Source: Saxidomus purpurata | Lineage: Eukaryota > Mollusca > Bivalvia > Venerida > Veneridae | DNA: 64,000 nt | Assembly (NCBI GenBank): GCA_022818135.1 | Contig: JAFMSR010000002.1 | Span: forward strand, 23,756,768-23,820,767 | Direction: 5' to 3' | Part shown: in pieces, positions 1 to 11,142 of the stretch | Position numbering within the stretch: position 1 is the stretch's first letter | Layout: every line of letters begins with the position of its first letter | Program-made: the position numbers and the translations under genes | Notes under the pieces: model-generated | Told to the model about the DNA's origin: nothing | Seen by the model: the letters and a program-made list of their open reading frames with translations, nothing else | Database searches by the model: none

Positions 1-1640
1 TAGAAACACATAACCACTGCCTTATATGAACTGGTTCCCATCCCATCTCCCCTACCAGTGCTGCTGAGGGTGTGTATTTCCCTACTCCTAGGTAAAACCT
101 CATATCCCTATTTGGAATGGCATTTATACAACTATATTGTTTAAACCCCTATATGGAAGCAGCATAGCTTATAACCGGCCAAACTACTGTATCATATAAC
201 TTGGTGAAAACATCATAGGGTAAGCCTCCTGCTAGTTTACATTTTGCAATTAATAAACCCAAGGCTCTACTGGCACTTTTAGCAACATGTTTAGCAGTCA
301 ACTCATAGTCTAAATGCTCAGTTAACAATACCCCAAGATATGTGTAAGCATTAGTTACTTCAACACTATTCTGACCACACCAAAAGTTAGACTTGGTGCT
401 AGGTGCAGATGATTTACGGAAGTGAACAACTTTCCTTTGTTTACATTAATAAACATATCATTTGTGTTACACCGTATGCAATGCGTTTAACAAAAATTGC
501 AGGTCCTGTTCATTTTCTGCTACTAAAACGATGTCATCTGTTTTCTTCATCGACTTTTACCCCTTTAATTAGGGTTTTCAAATATATAGCTAGATCATTC
601 AAATAAAGATTAAATAGCAAAGGCGATAAAATACAGCCTTGTCTTAACCAACATTTGACTTCAAACCAGTCAGTACAATAATTGTTAACTCTAACACATG
701 AAACAACAGATGAGTAAATTGATTTAATGGAAGCGTATAATTTTCCAGACACACCCAAATTTGATAGGCGTTGCCATAGTAACGATCTATTAATGGAGTC
801 ATATGCCTTTCTGAAATCAATAAACGCACAAAAAGTAGATATACCTAGCCTCTTTCTAGTATCTATTATATCTGTAAGTGATGTTATTTGATCTACAGTG
901 CTTCTCTTTTTACGGAAACCATTTTGCTCATCTACTATTTTCACATTTTCTTCTGTCCATTTTGATAATCGTTCATTTAAGATATGACAATATAATTTAT
1001 ACATCGACGATGCTAAAGCGATACCTCATAAGACAATGGATTACGAGCATCTTCAGAACTACCCTTGGGTATTGGGTTTATTATACATTTAGACCAAATG
1101 GAAGGGAGTGTACCAGTATTAAAACAGACATTATACAGAGAATGCAAAAACAGTACAGATGCATCATTCTTTAGTACATCAGCTGGAATTTCATCATACC
1201 CACATGCTTTTCCCTTATTTGCATTGCTAACAGCTTTTTTTACTTCCAAAATTTAAATACTTTCATTAAAAATGCTCGGTTCAACATTACTTCCAGAAAC
1301 AGATGCAACTCTATCAACGGGTTCAGTCGTCTCTGTATTGATGCTACATGTATATAGCGAACTAAAATCTGTTTCCCATCTTTGTAAAACTTCTTGAACA
1401 TTAGAGGATATCGAACCATCATTTTTAACTATTTCCAAAGGAATGGATATGTTACGGTTACTTATTCCGACCTTTCCTATTGACTTCCAAAATTTTGACT
1501 GGTCTATGTTACAGTCTTCTACAAGTTTTGTCTGCAAAGAAAACCAGTATTTACGTTTAACCTTTTGTACTTCTCTATCAAAAAGTTTCCTTGATGTAAC
1601 ATAAACCGATTTCAATAAATTTTTCTTTTCTGTCTGCACA
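1..1640 (-). pseudogene. Decayed LINE: pre-RT, reverse transcriptase and thumb regions
   Basis: Conceptual translation of the minus strand gives, in order, a basic linker (about 1639-1255), a pre-RT/RT palm start (1249-1013, with GKACGYDEIPADVLK) and the RT core (1004-534). The core has GFRKKRSTVDQI, the motif-A region AFIDFRKAYDSI and the motif RQGCILSPLLFNLYLNDL. The catalytic DD motif appears only after a frameshift near 530, as DDIVLVAENEQ. It is followed by a thumb-like stretch down to about position 130 in broken frames. At least three frame breaks show that the copy is dead. The motifs are those of non-LTR retrotransposons of the jockey/CR1-like kind; the exact clade is not resolved. 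The copy continues past the left edge. The shorter ORFs on the plus strand here are antisense shadows. Confidence 0.88.
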
Positions 1641-1950
1641 TCCTAACCATTTCTTCTCATTGCTATACATGACAGACCATAAATCAGTAAGAGAAACACG
1701 TATCTGGGAATATTTCTGACATGTGAGTAAGAAGTGGTATTCTGATTCTACTACATTTTAGTTACAATTATTACATATTTTGTTATTTATGTCTATTCCT
1801 AAGTACCTTCCAGTCTCAACTGCAAGATTATGTGACGACAATCTAAAACACGTGAATAGTTTTCGAAGGAAGTCATTTTCAATAGAATCGAGATATTTTT
1901 CATAAACACATACGTTTATCATCCACATAATGATTGCCAGCAACATGTCT
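1641..1950 (-). pseudogene. LINE C-terminal zinc-knuckle fragment abutting the RT fragment
   Basis: Minus-strand translation gives RLSSHNLAVETGRYLGI followed by a KICNNCN ... VESEYHFLLTC pattern. This is the Cys/His segment normally found at the C terminus of LINE ORF2 proteins. Here it lies upstream, in transcription sense, of the pre-RT linker in the neighbouring entry, so the order is C-terminus then RT. That is not the order of one intact element. It suggests two 5'-truncated copies joined head to tail or a rearranged copy. One internal stop is present near 1757. Confidence 0.7.
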
Positions 1951-2895
1951 AAGATCTTAACAATTTCTTAAATTTAAAATGAAATCCTTTGAAATAATTG
2001 CAACATGTAACTAAAATTATTAGCTTTTCTTAAAATCATTCACAGGTCGAAATAAAATAACTATTTAATAGTCGTATAAAAAAAGAATCTGCTGAATGTT
2101 ACAACGTTTTATAGGTGAACTATAACATAGATTGCATCTAGCTAAGAAGGATTACATAAGCAAAGTTGACAAAAGAAGGCTCCTGCGAGGATTTGCTTTT
2201 ATTTTGCTTTAAGAGGGTGTGTGGGAGAGGGTATTTAGAAATCACAGTTTTCGCAGTTGTTTGGTTGGGCAGTCGGTCCGTCTGTTTGTTTCACAATACT
2301 GTGTAAACTGTACTTGAGGCTCGAACTTCTTCCAACGTTTTCTTTAGATCAAACAAATTACATGTAAGTACATGTAATCAGTACGAGCTGTAGTTGTTAA
2401 AGGTCTGAGTATACGCTTTCCTTTCATAGATTTATATGTCTCTAGAATTAGCCGTGTGTCCATAACCCTGAACTGGTCTATAGATGTCTGAATATCGTCT
2501 CGATCAGGTGAAGGGTTTTTCATTACCCTTTAAGGTTTTCATATAAGACAGATTGGAAACGATTTATAGCTTGAAATTTTGTTGAAAAACCGAGTAGTTC
2601 AAGAAATATCACTGGAAATGCTATATTACAGACAGACGGGAAAACATATGGATACCCATGACAAAACCATAAGTCTCCAACAGACTATTATACCAAATAT
2701 ATTGCCTTTATTGATATTTGACATGACAATGTATATAAAAATTCAAATACGCTATAGTTACGCCTACTCCATATATAGCAGTCGTGACTTTCGTGCTAGA
2801 TTTACTACTTGACTTACGCTACGTCTGGTTTATGCACTCGGATTAAAATTTGTGGACAGTTGTGTCTCCAGTTTCTAACTTTACTCGTGTAAGGG

Positions 2896-2970
2896 TTGTC
2901 CTGATATTACACATGTATGTGTACAGTCTATGTTGTCCTGATATTTACACATGTATGTGTGCAGACTGTG
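2896..2970. repeat. 37-38-bp tandem duplication
   Basis: Two adjacent copies begin with TTGTCCTGATATT and carry ACACATGTATGTGT. They differ by one indel and a few substitutions. Confidence 0.8.
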
Positions 2971-5770
2971 TTGTTCAGAGACAATCGATCCTCCAGCACT
3001 TTCAGTCCTTTGATTTTTACAGTTAGCAATAACACCTCATTGTAGGAACTGCACCCTGGCCATTGGATTTTTGAAGAAAGCTTTTAACGAAACCACAGGT
3101 CCTGAATGATAATCGCCCATGACACTTTGCAATGAATCTGTTGCAGCCAACACTGCTTGTCATATGTAAGTCATGTGAAACCTTTAAACTTTTCTGTAGC
3201 TAATCTAATACCACACATGTATGGAATCAAATCCTGTGCCAATTAAGGCTTTTTACAGAAACAAATACTCCATCGTTCAATTGTAGTAATCTTACCTATT
3301 TGTTTTAGTGTGGACTTGATTTATCCGCTTGGCAGTTTGTGAGAAGGACGGCCATTAGTACACCGAGATAAGTCTATTGCTCATTTTAGTAAATTTAGCC
3401 AGGTTAATGAACTCAACACGCCAAATATGCCTTTCAAAACTGCATTGGATTTAAATGATAGAAGCCTTTTGTGATTACTTGGGTCATTCAAGTTTTCTGA
3501 ATCCGAGATTTTAAAAGGTTTAACGTCTTGGTATACGGTGTCCGAATTAATCATGGGTCTGCCGTTTTGACCGCTTCGTCGGTCCTTTGTCAAACCGACG
3601 GCCCTTGTGTGACTCCTTGTCCTGTCTTATTTCGGAATTCTCTGTCCTATAGATTATTTCTGATAGACGTTTGCTTTCAATTTGTTTTTGTTTCGGCCAT
3701 GTAGCTATCTGATGGAAAATGCTGGCTGTGGTGTTATCATTTGTGATCTCACACTCGGGAATTTTTTGTCTTCGAAATTTTACACGATGTGTATATATAT
3801 AGAACTACGACATTTCGTTTAAACCATTAAAGACATATAGACAACGTTACATAAATTCGCTGAAATAAATGTGGTTATTTGAGAAAAAATATCGAGAATT
3901 GGCTACATGTAAAAGCAACTTAAGTGATATATACATAAGAATGATAAGGTACCGTGGTAGTTTATAGTCATATACATGTATAATTGTTTTGAGTTTACCT
4001 GTTGTGAATTTGTTTTCCCTCACTTAAACAAAACCGATTAAACATAGTCTGTAAGCATTTCAGAATCCCTGGTAATGTGTCTATTGATTGTCAAGTTTTG
4101 CTCTTTTGCCGTCCTTGTTATTCTTGGTTGTTTTTACTTCTATCAGATAAAGGCTTTTTCAGATTGTCATTACCTCATCTTGTATGAAATTACTTTAACC
4201 ACTAATGATAAAACAACGTATTCATCCATTGCTAATAATGTACGTAAAACTGAAATCCTAGGAGACCTACTCTCGATACAAGTGACTTCATTCATATTCA
4301 TTTACAAACGCGTATCGATCTCGCCAATTAATTTAATCGGAAATTTCAAAATGAAAAATGTATAATTTATGAAACAACCTTTTCAGTCGATATTAAAAAC
4401 CTCACAATTCAGTTTGTATCTTGCATGCCTGAATATCTGATAATCGAAGCGCATCGCCTGGAGGAAGAGAACATATAAACTCTTTATGTAACGGTCATGC
4501 ATACAAATGAATAATTATGCCGACCTTTCATGACATTATTGTCATATAATACATGTATTCATGTCTACAGAATGACAAAATTGCCAAGTTGAGGCAATAT
4601 TATGAACGTTTTCTTTCTCCTGAGTGCATGGATCATACAATTTGAGACGAACATATGAAGCGTGAATATTTTATCGACTAAGTTTCAGCCAGCAGTCTGT
4701 TGATTTACGATGATAATTATTATAGTTAAAACACTGTACTCTGGATATTGTTTTTTTTTTCAAATTAAACATAACCGACGCAATTAGGCGAAACCATTTT
4801 ACAAGTTGCATATGTATTATGAAGTAATGTTCCCCTATATTGATTAAAATATATCTATAGAATTAATTTCACTTTGATTCATTGTCAATTCGTAATTGAG
4901 TTTATGCAAGTGTTTCATGTAAAAGACTGATATAATAACAATTACTCGGGCAAACATTGGTGGATTGTTACCAGAGAAATAAAATCTGACTTGCATTTCA
5001 TGACCACATACCTGTTTTAACCTGTAACAAGTTTAGGAATGATAGCCAATGAAATTTTATTTTAGTCAAATTTTACTACTGAATGACAAAAACTCCAAAC
5101 AAAAACTCCACCAATAACCAGGTCGTTCTGGCTGGTTATCGAACGTGGCCAATATATTGTGCTCATAGGCATTGTTCTCATGTTTAATTGTGATTGGATA
5201 ACAGATACACAATTAGGAGGGCGAACATTGTCAATTTGGTCAAACACAGGAGTAGGGATGGATATTGGCAGAAATTTCGAATTTGCCATAAATTGTAATA
5301 CGCAGCACTGTGAATAACTTTTACAAAAGTATACTTTGAAGTAGTCAAACTTGGTTATTATATGGAAATAAAGTGATGGAATCATTCCTTGGACAAGATC
5401 ATTAATATTTATTTTCTTACCGTTTGAGTTTTGAGATCAAATAATATACCGCTTATTCTTACTTAGTTACTGCCAGTCATTGTCGTCACGGAAAAACACA
5501 ACTCATTCAAGTTCAAGTTTCAAATGTCGGAGAAATTGCAGTTTTTTTATTTACTTAAAAAGAACATTTATATCAACATTTTTTTTCCGTGACGTTTGTA
5601 TAATCTGACCAGTGTTATGGGAAAAAGCGCTTACGAACGTGTTTAAAGCTGTAAGCCAGTACATTTCCACGTACAGAACTATATTTTGTCTCAAAATTGT
5701 AGAGGACTATTGCCGCAACAGTATTTTAAGATATGTGTCTTTTACTTTAGAGATGCTTATTGAAAAAATC

Positions 5771-5809
5771 ATGGTGTTTTAAGATGGTGTTTTAAGATGG
5801 TGTTTTAAG
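5771..5809. repeat. 13-bp tandem repeat, three perfect copies
   Basis: The unit ATGGTGTTTTAAG occurs three times without change, then the sequence runs into a TA-rich stretch. Confidence 0.9.
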
Positions 5810-6563
5810 ATATATATAAAAATATTCACCATTATGATATATAGAAAGACTAGAACCATCATGTTAACTTTATAAAGTTCTGTCATTAAAATATAATGAT
5901 GCTATTAGACAATGCGTGCAACATACAGTTGCATAACTAATGAATTGAAGTAAGTTTTTTCACGTCAAATCATGGTTTGTGGCGTCATTTTTAGAGTTGG
6001 AAAAAAAAAGATTTCCGAGTATTTTGTCCGAAGGCCCATTTCCTACTTCACCGGTCAATTGCAGAGTAATCGAAGCATTTATGGTTTTACACACTTCAAT
6101 TAATGTGACTTCTAAGAGTTCGTCATCCATTTCATTTGACTTTTTTATATGTCTCTAGTCGCATAATGAGGTACAAAATATTCTTGTTCAAAAGTTTATA
6201 CGACGTAATTAGCATACCTTTTGCAAAGTCACGGATGAATGACTCAAATGGCATAAACCCAAGAGAAAAAGAATATGACATGTTTTAATAGGTTTTTCTA
6301 CGGGCACTTCTATTAATACACTAGATATGAACAAAAGATGAAACTTGGCCGCATTTTTTAAATTAATTATGTATGTACAAGTTAAGTGATACTTATTGTA
6401 ATGTATAAAAACGGCATTACAGATCAAGGATCCATGAACAAAAACACCACTGAACAAACAATGGACAATTCAAACATAAATAGCAATTGTTAAGTGCTTT
6501 GCGAAATGTTCTAACGCAAATGTCGTTTTGTTTTGTCACAATCGTTTGGTAGCACTCAGATTT

Positions 6564-8035
6564 TACGGAAGCCCAATAGTCCCACTTTGTTTTTTTTTAA
6601 ATGGATTTTTTCAACATAATTGTTTTGAAAATTCAAGATTCTAAGTTGAATATTCAAGATACTAAGTTGAAAATTCAACTTACTAAGTTGAAAATTCAAC
6701 TTACTAAGTTGAAAATTCAAGATACTAAGTTGAATATTCAACATACTAAGTTGAATATTCAAGATACTAAGTTGAATATTCAACTTACTATCTTGAATAT
6801 TCAAGATACTAAGTTGAATATTCAAGATACTAAGTTGAAAATTCAACTTACTGATTTTGAAAATTAACTTACTAACTTGAAAATTCAAGATACTAAGTTG
6901 AATATTCAATATACTAAGTTGAAAATTCAACTTACTAAGTTGAATATTCAAGTTACTAAGTTGAAAATTCAACATACTAAGTAATATCAACTTACTAACT
7001 TGAATTTTCAACATACTAAGTTGAATATTCAAATACTAACTTGAATTTCAACTTACTAAGTTGAAAATTCAACATACTACTTGAACATTCAATACTAGTT
7101 GAATATTCAACTTAGTATGTTGAATATTCAAGATACTAAGTTGAAAATTCAACTTACTAAGTTGAATATTCAACATACTAAGTTGAATATTCAACATACT
7201 AACTTGAAATTTCAACTTACTAAGTTGAAAATTTAACTTACTAAGTTGAAAATTCAAAGATACTTAAGTACTCAAAATCAGTAACTTGAATTTTCAACTT
7301 AGTAAGTTGAATTTTCAACTTAGTATCTTGAATTTTCAACTTAGTAAGTTGAATTTTCAACTTAATATCTTGAATATTCAACTTAGTATATTGAATATTC
7401 AACTTAGTATCTTGAATATTCAACATAGTAAGTTGAATATTCAACTTAGTATCTTGAATATTCAACTTACTAAGTTGAATTTTCAACTTAGTATCTTGAA
7501 TTTTCAACTTAGTATCTTGAATTTTCAACTTAGTAAGTTGAATTTTCAACTTAGTTTCTTGAATATTCAACATAGTATCTTGAATATTCAACTTAGTAAG
7601 TTGAATATTCAACTTAGTATCTTGAATATTCAACTAAGTAAGTTGAATTTTCAACTTAGTATCTTGAATTTTCAACTTAGTATCTTGAATATTCAACTTA
7701 GTAAGTTGAATATTCAACTTAGTAAGTTGAATTTTCAACTTAAAAAGTATCTTGAATATTCAACTTAGTATCTTGAATATTCAACTTAGTTTATTGAATT
7801 TTCAACTTAGATATCTTGAATATTCAACCTTAGAATATCTTGAATATTCAATTTATGTAAGTTGAATTTTCAACTTAGTATCTTGAATATTCATCTTACG
7901 TAAGTTGAATATTCAACAAATGTTTGAATTTTCAACTTAGTATCTTGAATATTGACAACTGTATAAATTATCTTGAATTTTCAACTTAGTTATGTTGAAA
8001 ATATCAATTAAAAAAACAAACAAAGTGGCACTATT
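6564..8035. mobile_element. Foldback-type element, block A
   Basis: A left end TACGGAAGCCCAATAG (6564-6579) leads through a T-run and TTTTTTCAACATAA into a left arm of 21-bp units of the form GATACTAAGTTGAATATTCAA. The arm runs to about 7260. A short loop (7261-7283) follows, then a right arm of the reverse-complement units to about 8000. The right side ends with AACAAACAAAGTGGCACTAT, the inverse of the left end. This opposed-arm design is that of foldback elements such as Drosophila FB and Galileo. No transposase is seen, so the element is non-autonomous or mobilised in trans. The long ORFs here are by-products of a 21-bp unit (a multiple of three) without stops. Confidence 0.8.
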
Positions 8036-8037
8036 GG

Positions 8038-8115
8038 GCGCTAACCATTCAAAAGTCCGAATTTGGTATAGCCCAACATTGCCACCGCTATATTGTTTGG
8101 AAGGATTTTTAATTG
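8038..8115 (+). pseudogene. Degenerate third copy of the 126-codon ORF segment
   Basis: The stretch from GCTAACC through TTCAAAAGTCCGAATTTGG to TTTGGAAGGATTT matches the second half of the ORF at 9494-9874, with several substitutions. It is joined directly to the block A right end at TTGGGC. The roughly 290 bp that separate these in blocks B and C are missing, with GGGC/GGC microhomology at the join. Confidence 0.8.
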
Positions 8116-8132
8116 TTTTTTCAGTATAAGGC

Positions 8133-9433
8133 TAAGTTGAAAACGCTTCAAGATAGCTAAGTTGAATAATTCTTAAGATACTAAGTTGAATTTATTCAAC
8201 GTTTTAATTTGAATATTCAAGATACTAAGCTGAATATTCAAGATACTAAGTTGAATTTTCAACTTACTAAGTTAGAATATTCAAGATACTAAGTTGAATA
8301 TTCAACTTACTAAGTTGAATATTCAAGATACTAAGTTGAATATTCAAGATACTAAGTTGAAAATTCAAGATACTAAGTTGAAAATTCAACTTACTAAGTT
8401 GAAAATTCAAGATACTAAGTTGAATATTCAAGATACTAAGTTGAAAATTCAACTTAGTAAGTTGAATATTCAAGATACTAAGTTGAATATTCAACTAACT
8501 AAGTTGAAAATTCAAGATACTAAGTTGAATATTCAAGATACTAAGTTGAAAATTCAAGATACTAAGTTGAATATTCAAGATACTAAGTTGAAAATTCAAC
8601 TTACTAAGTTGAATATTCAAGATACTAAGTTGAATATTCAACTTACTAAGTTGAAAATTCAAGATACTAAGTTGAATATTCAAGATACTAAGTTGAAAAT
8701 TCAACTTACTAAGTTGAAAATTCAAGATACTAAGTTGAAAATTCAACTTACTGATTTTAGTACTTAGTATCTTGAATATTCAACTTAGTAAGTTAAATTT
8801 TCAACTTAGTATGTTGAATTTTTAACTTAGTATCTTGAATATTCAACTTATTAAGTTGAATTTTCAACTTAGTATCTTGAATATTCAACTTAGTATCTTG
8901 AATTTTCAACTTAGTAAGTTGAATTTTCAACTTAGTATCTTGAATATTCAACTTAGTAAGTTGAATTTTCAACTTAGTATCTTGAATATTCAACTTAGTA
9001 TCTTGAATTTTCAACTTAGTAAGTTGAATTTTCAACTTAGTATCTTGAATATTCAACTTAGTATCTTGAATTTTCAACTTAGTATCTTGAATTTTCAACT
9101 TAGTATCTTGAATATTCAACTTAGTAAGTTGAATTTTCAACTTAGTATCTTGAATATTCAACTTAGTATCTTGAATATTCAACTTAGTAAGTTGAATTTT
9201 CAACTTAGTATCTTGAATATTCAACTTAGTATCTTGAATATTCAACTTAGTATCTTGAATTTTCAACTTAGTATCTTGAATATTCAACTTAGTATCTTGA
9301 ATATTCAACTTAGTAAGTTGAATTTTCAACTTAGTATCTTGAATATTCAACTTACTATCTTGAATTTTCAACTTAGTTATGTTGAAAAAATCAATTTAAA
9401 AAACAAACAAAGTGGCACTATTGGGCTTCCGTA
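8133..9433. mobile_element. Foldback-type element, block B
   Basis: The left arm of 21-bp units runs from about 8133, diverged at first, to 8748. The loop ACTGATTTTAGTACTTAGTA (about 8749-8770) follows, then a right arm of reverse-complement units to about 9378. The right end is AACAAACAAAGTGGCACTAT and GGGCTTCCGTA (ending 9433). Outside it lies CAGATTGG (9434-9441), matching CAGATT just outside the left end of block A (6557-6562). The units vary mainly at two sites: GATA or CTTA at the start, and TATT or AATT inside. Confidence 0.8.
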
Positions 9434-9493
9434 CAGATTGGCTTTCGTTTATTCATTTTCAAAGAAAATCATACAAACAACCATTATGTAAAT

Positions 9494-9874
9494 ATGTTTA
9501 ATTACTTAATACATGTTAAATATAATTTTCGACATGGTTTTCAGATTACATCATACGCAAGTTGGACGAAAACAAATGTTTCATGTACTTCAAAACAAAA
9601 ATTGAATATTGACAACTGTATAAATTATTTTGATATCTCGATATTATATGATTTTGTGTACATGCATATCAGAAATAAAAGAAAAAAAAAGTTGGACGAG
9701 GCGCTAACCAAATTCAAAAGTCCGAATTTGGTATTATACCCAACATCGCCACCGCTAAACGAGAATGATTTGGAAGGATTTATATACCTTTTAAATCAAA
9801 GCGCTGTTGACGCTGAAGACCCGACGGTTATAGATGGCTCAGTTGAAATGAACTCCTTATCATCTTTTGAATGA
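9494..9874 (+). CDS. Uncharacterised 126-residue ORF, first copy
   Basis: I do not recognise the protein. The first half is mixed and rather hydrophobic. The second half is more protein-like: a basic run RNKRKKK (about residues 59-65), then KSPNLVLYPTSPPLNEND, then an acidic, serine-rich tail ending SSFE and a TGA stop. A plausible 3' splice site (ATGCATATCAG) sits just before the basic run, so the real coding part may be only a last exon of about 65 codons. It lies directly outside the right end of block B. An exact amino-acid copy lies 1268 bp downstream and a fragment at 8038-8115. No promoter or start context supports translation. It could be host sequence flanking the insertion that was carried along by duplication. 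Confidence 0.4.
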   Translation: MFNYLIHVKYNFRHGFQITSYASWTKTNVSCTSKQKLNIDNCINYFDISILYDFVYMHIRNKRKKKLDEALTKFKSPNLVLYPTSPPLNENDLEGFIYLLNQSAVDAEDPTVIDGSVEMNSLSSFE

Positions 9875-9908
9875 ATTGTATTTCAATGTTTTTATTTCGA
9901 GACATCCC

Positions 9909-10702
9909 TTTGAATATTCAACTTACTAAGTTGAAAATTCAAGATACTAAGTTGAATATTCAAGATACTAAGTTGAAAATTCAACTTAGTAAGTTGAAAA
10001 TTCAAGATACTAAGTTGAAAATTCAACTTACTGATTTTAGTACTTAGTATCTTGAATATTCAACTTAGTAAGTTAAATTTTCAACTTAGTAAGTTGAATT
10101 TTTAACTTAGTATCTTGAATATTCAACTTATTAAGTTGAATTTTCAACTTGGTATCTTGAATATTTAACTTAGTATCTTGAATTTTCAACTTAGTAAGTT
10201 GAATTTTCAACTTAGTATCTTGAATATTCAACTTAGTAAGTTGAATATTCAACTTAGTATCTTGAATATTCAACTTAGTATCTTGAATTTTCAACTTAGT
10301 AAGTTGAATATTCAACTTAGTATCTTGAATTTTCAACTTAGTATCTTGAATTTTCAACTTAGTATCTTGAATATTCAACTTAGTAAGTTGAATTTTCAAC
10401 TTAGTATCTTGAATATTCAACTTAGTATCTTGAATATTCAACTTAGTAAGTTGAATTTTCAACTTAGTATCTTGAATATTCAACTTAGTAAGTTGAATAT
10501 TCATCTTAGTATCTTGAATTTTCAACTTAGTATCTTGAATATTCAACTTAGTATCTTGAATATTCAACTTAGTAAGTTGAATTTTCAACTTAGTATCTTG
10601 AATATTCAACTTACTATCTTGAATTTTCAACTTAGTTATGTTGAAAAAATCAATTAAAAAACAAACAAAGTGGCACTATTGGGCTTCCGTAGGCTTCCGT
10701 AC
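9909..10702. mobile_element. Foldback-type element, block C (duplicated from block B)
   Basis: The left arm is short (about 9911-10030). The loop lies at about 10031-10050 and the right arm runs to about 10635. The right end has the GGCTTCCGTA terminus doubled (10681-10701). Imperfect units near the loop, such as AGTTAAATTTTC and GAATTTTTAAC, match those of block B in order. Block C is therefore a copy of 8637 onwards rather than an independent insertion. Confidence 0.8.
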
Positions 10703-10761
10703 AGATTGGCTTTCGTTTATTCATTTTCAAAGAAAATCATACAAACAACCATTATATAAAT

Positions 10762-11142
10762 ATGTTTAATTACTTAATACATGTTAAATATAATTTTCGA
10801 CATGGTTTTCAGATTACATCATACGCAAGTTGGACGAAAACAAATGTTTCATGTACTTCAAAACAAAAATTGAATATTGACAACTGTATAAATTATTTTG
10901 ATATCTCGATATTATATGATTTTGTGTACATGCATATCAGAAATAAAAGAAAAAAAAAGTTGGACGAGGCGCTAACCAAATTCAAAAGTCCGAATTTGGT
11001 ATTATACCCAACATCGCCACCGCTAAACGAGAATGATTTGGAAGGATTTATATACCTTTTAAATCAAAGCGCTGTTGACGCTGAAGACCCGACGGTTATA
11101 GATGGCTCAGTTGAAATGAACTCCTTATCATCTTTTGAATGA
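10762..11142 (+). CDS. Uncharacterised 126-residue ORF, second copy
   Basis: The translation is identical to that of 9494-9874, and the flanking DNA differs at only a few positions (for example GTAAATATG against ATAAATATG just before the start). It ends the tandemly duplicated segment. After GAGACATCCCT the sequence becomes unique (GTGAGGAATG). The same caution about a possible internal 3' splice site and lack of a recognised domain applies. Identity at both levels says the duplication is recent and says nothing about selection. Confidence 0.4.
   Translation: MFNYLIHVKYNFRHGFQITSYASWTKTNVSCTSKQKLNIDNCINYFDISILYDFVYMHIRNKRKKKLDEALTKFKSPNLVLYPTSPPLNENDLEGFIYLLNQSAVDAEDPTVIDGSVEMNSLSSFE

Larger units (their letters stand above)
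1951..6556. other. Non-coding stretch with small repeats
   Basis: No exon or known protein motif was recognised on either strand. It holds a 37-38-bp direct duplication at 2896-2970 and a 13-bp triplet repeat at 5771-5809. A 96-codon ORF at 4075-4365 begins with a hydrophobic stretch but lacks any supporting motif or splice context, and I do not call it a gene. Confidence 0.5.

Noticed and set aside
4075..4365. 96-codon ORF with a hydrophobic start, possible secreted peptide
   Set aside because: The hydrophobic start alone is weak evidence in AT-rich DNA. No mature-peptide motif or splice site fits.
6556..9491. Many long ORFs on both strands (up to 218 codons)
   Set aside because: They are frames through a 21-bp satellite whose period is a multiple of three. 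No unique domain and no start or splice context supports them as genes.
9494..11142. Identical ORF copies as proof of selection
   Set aside because: The surrounding non-coding DNA is almost as identical, so recent duplication explains it.
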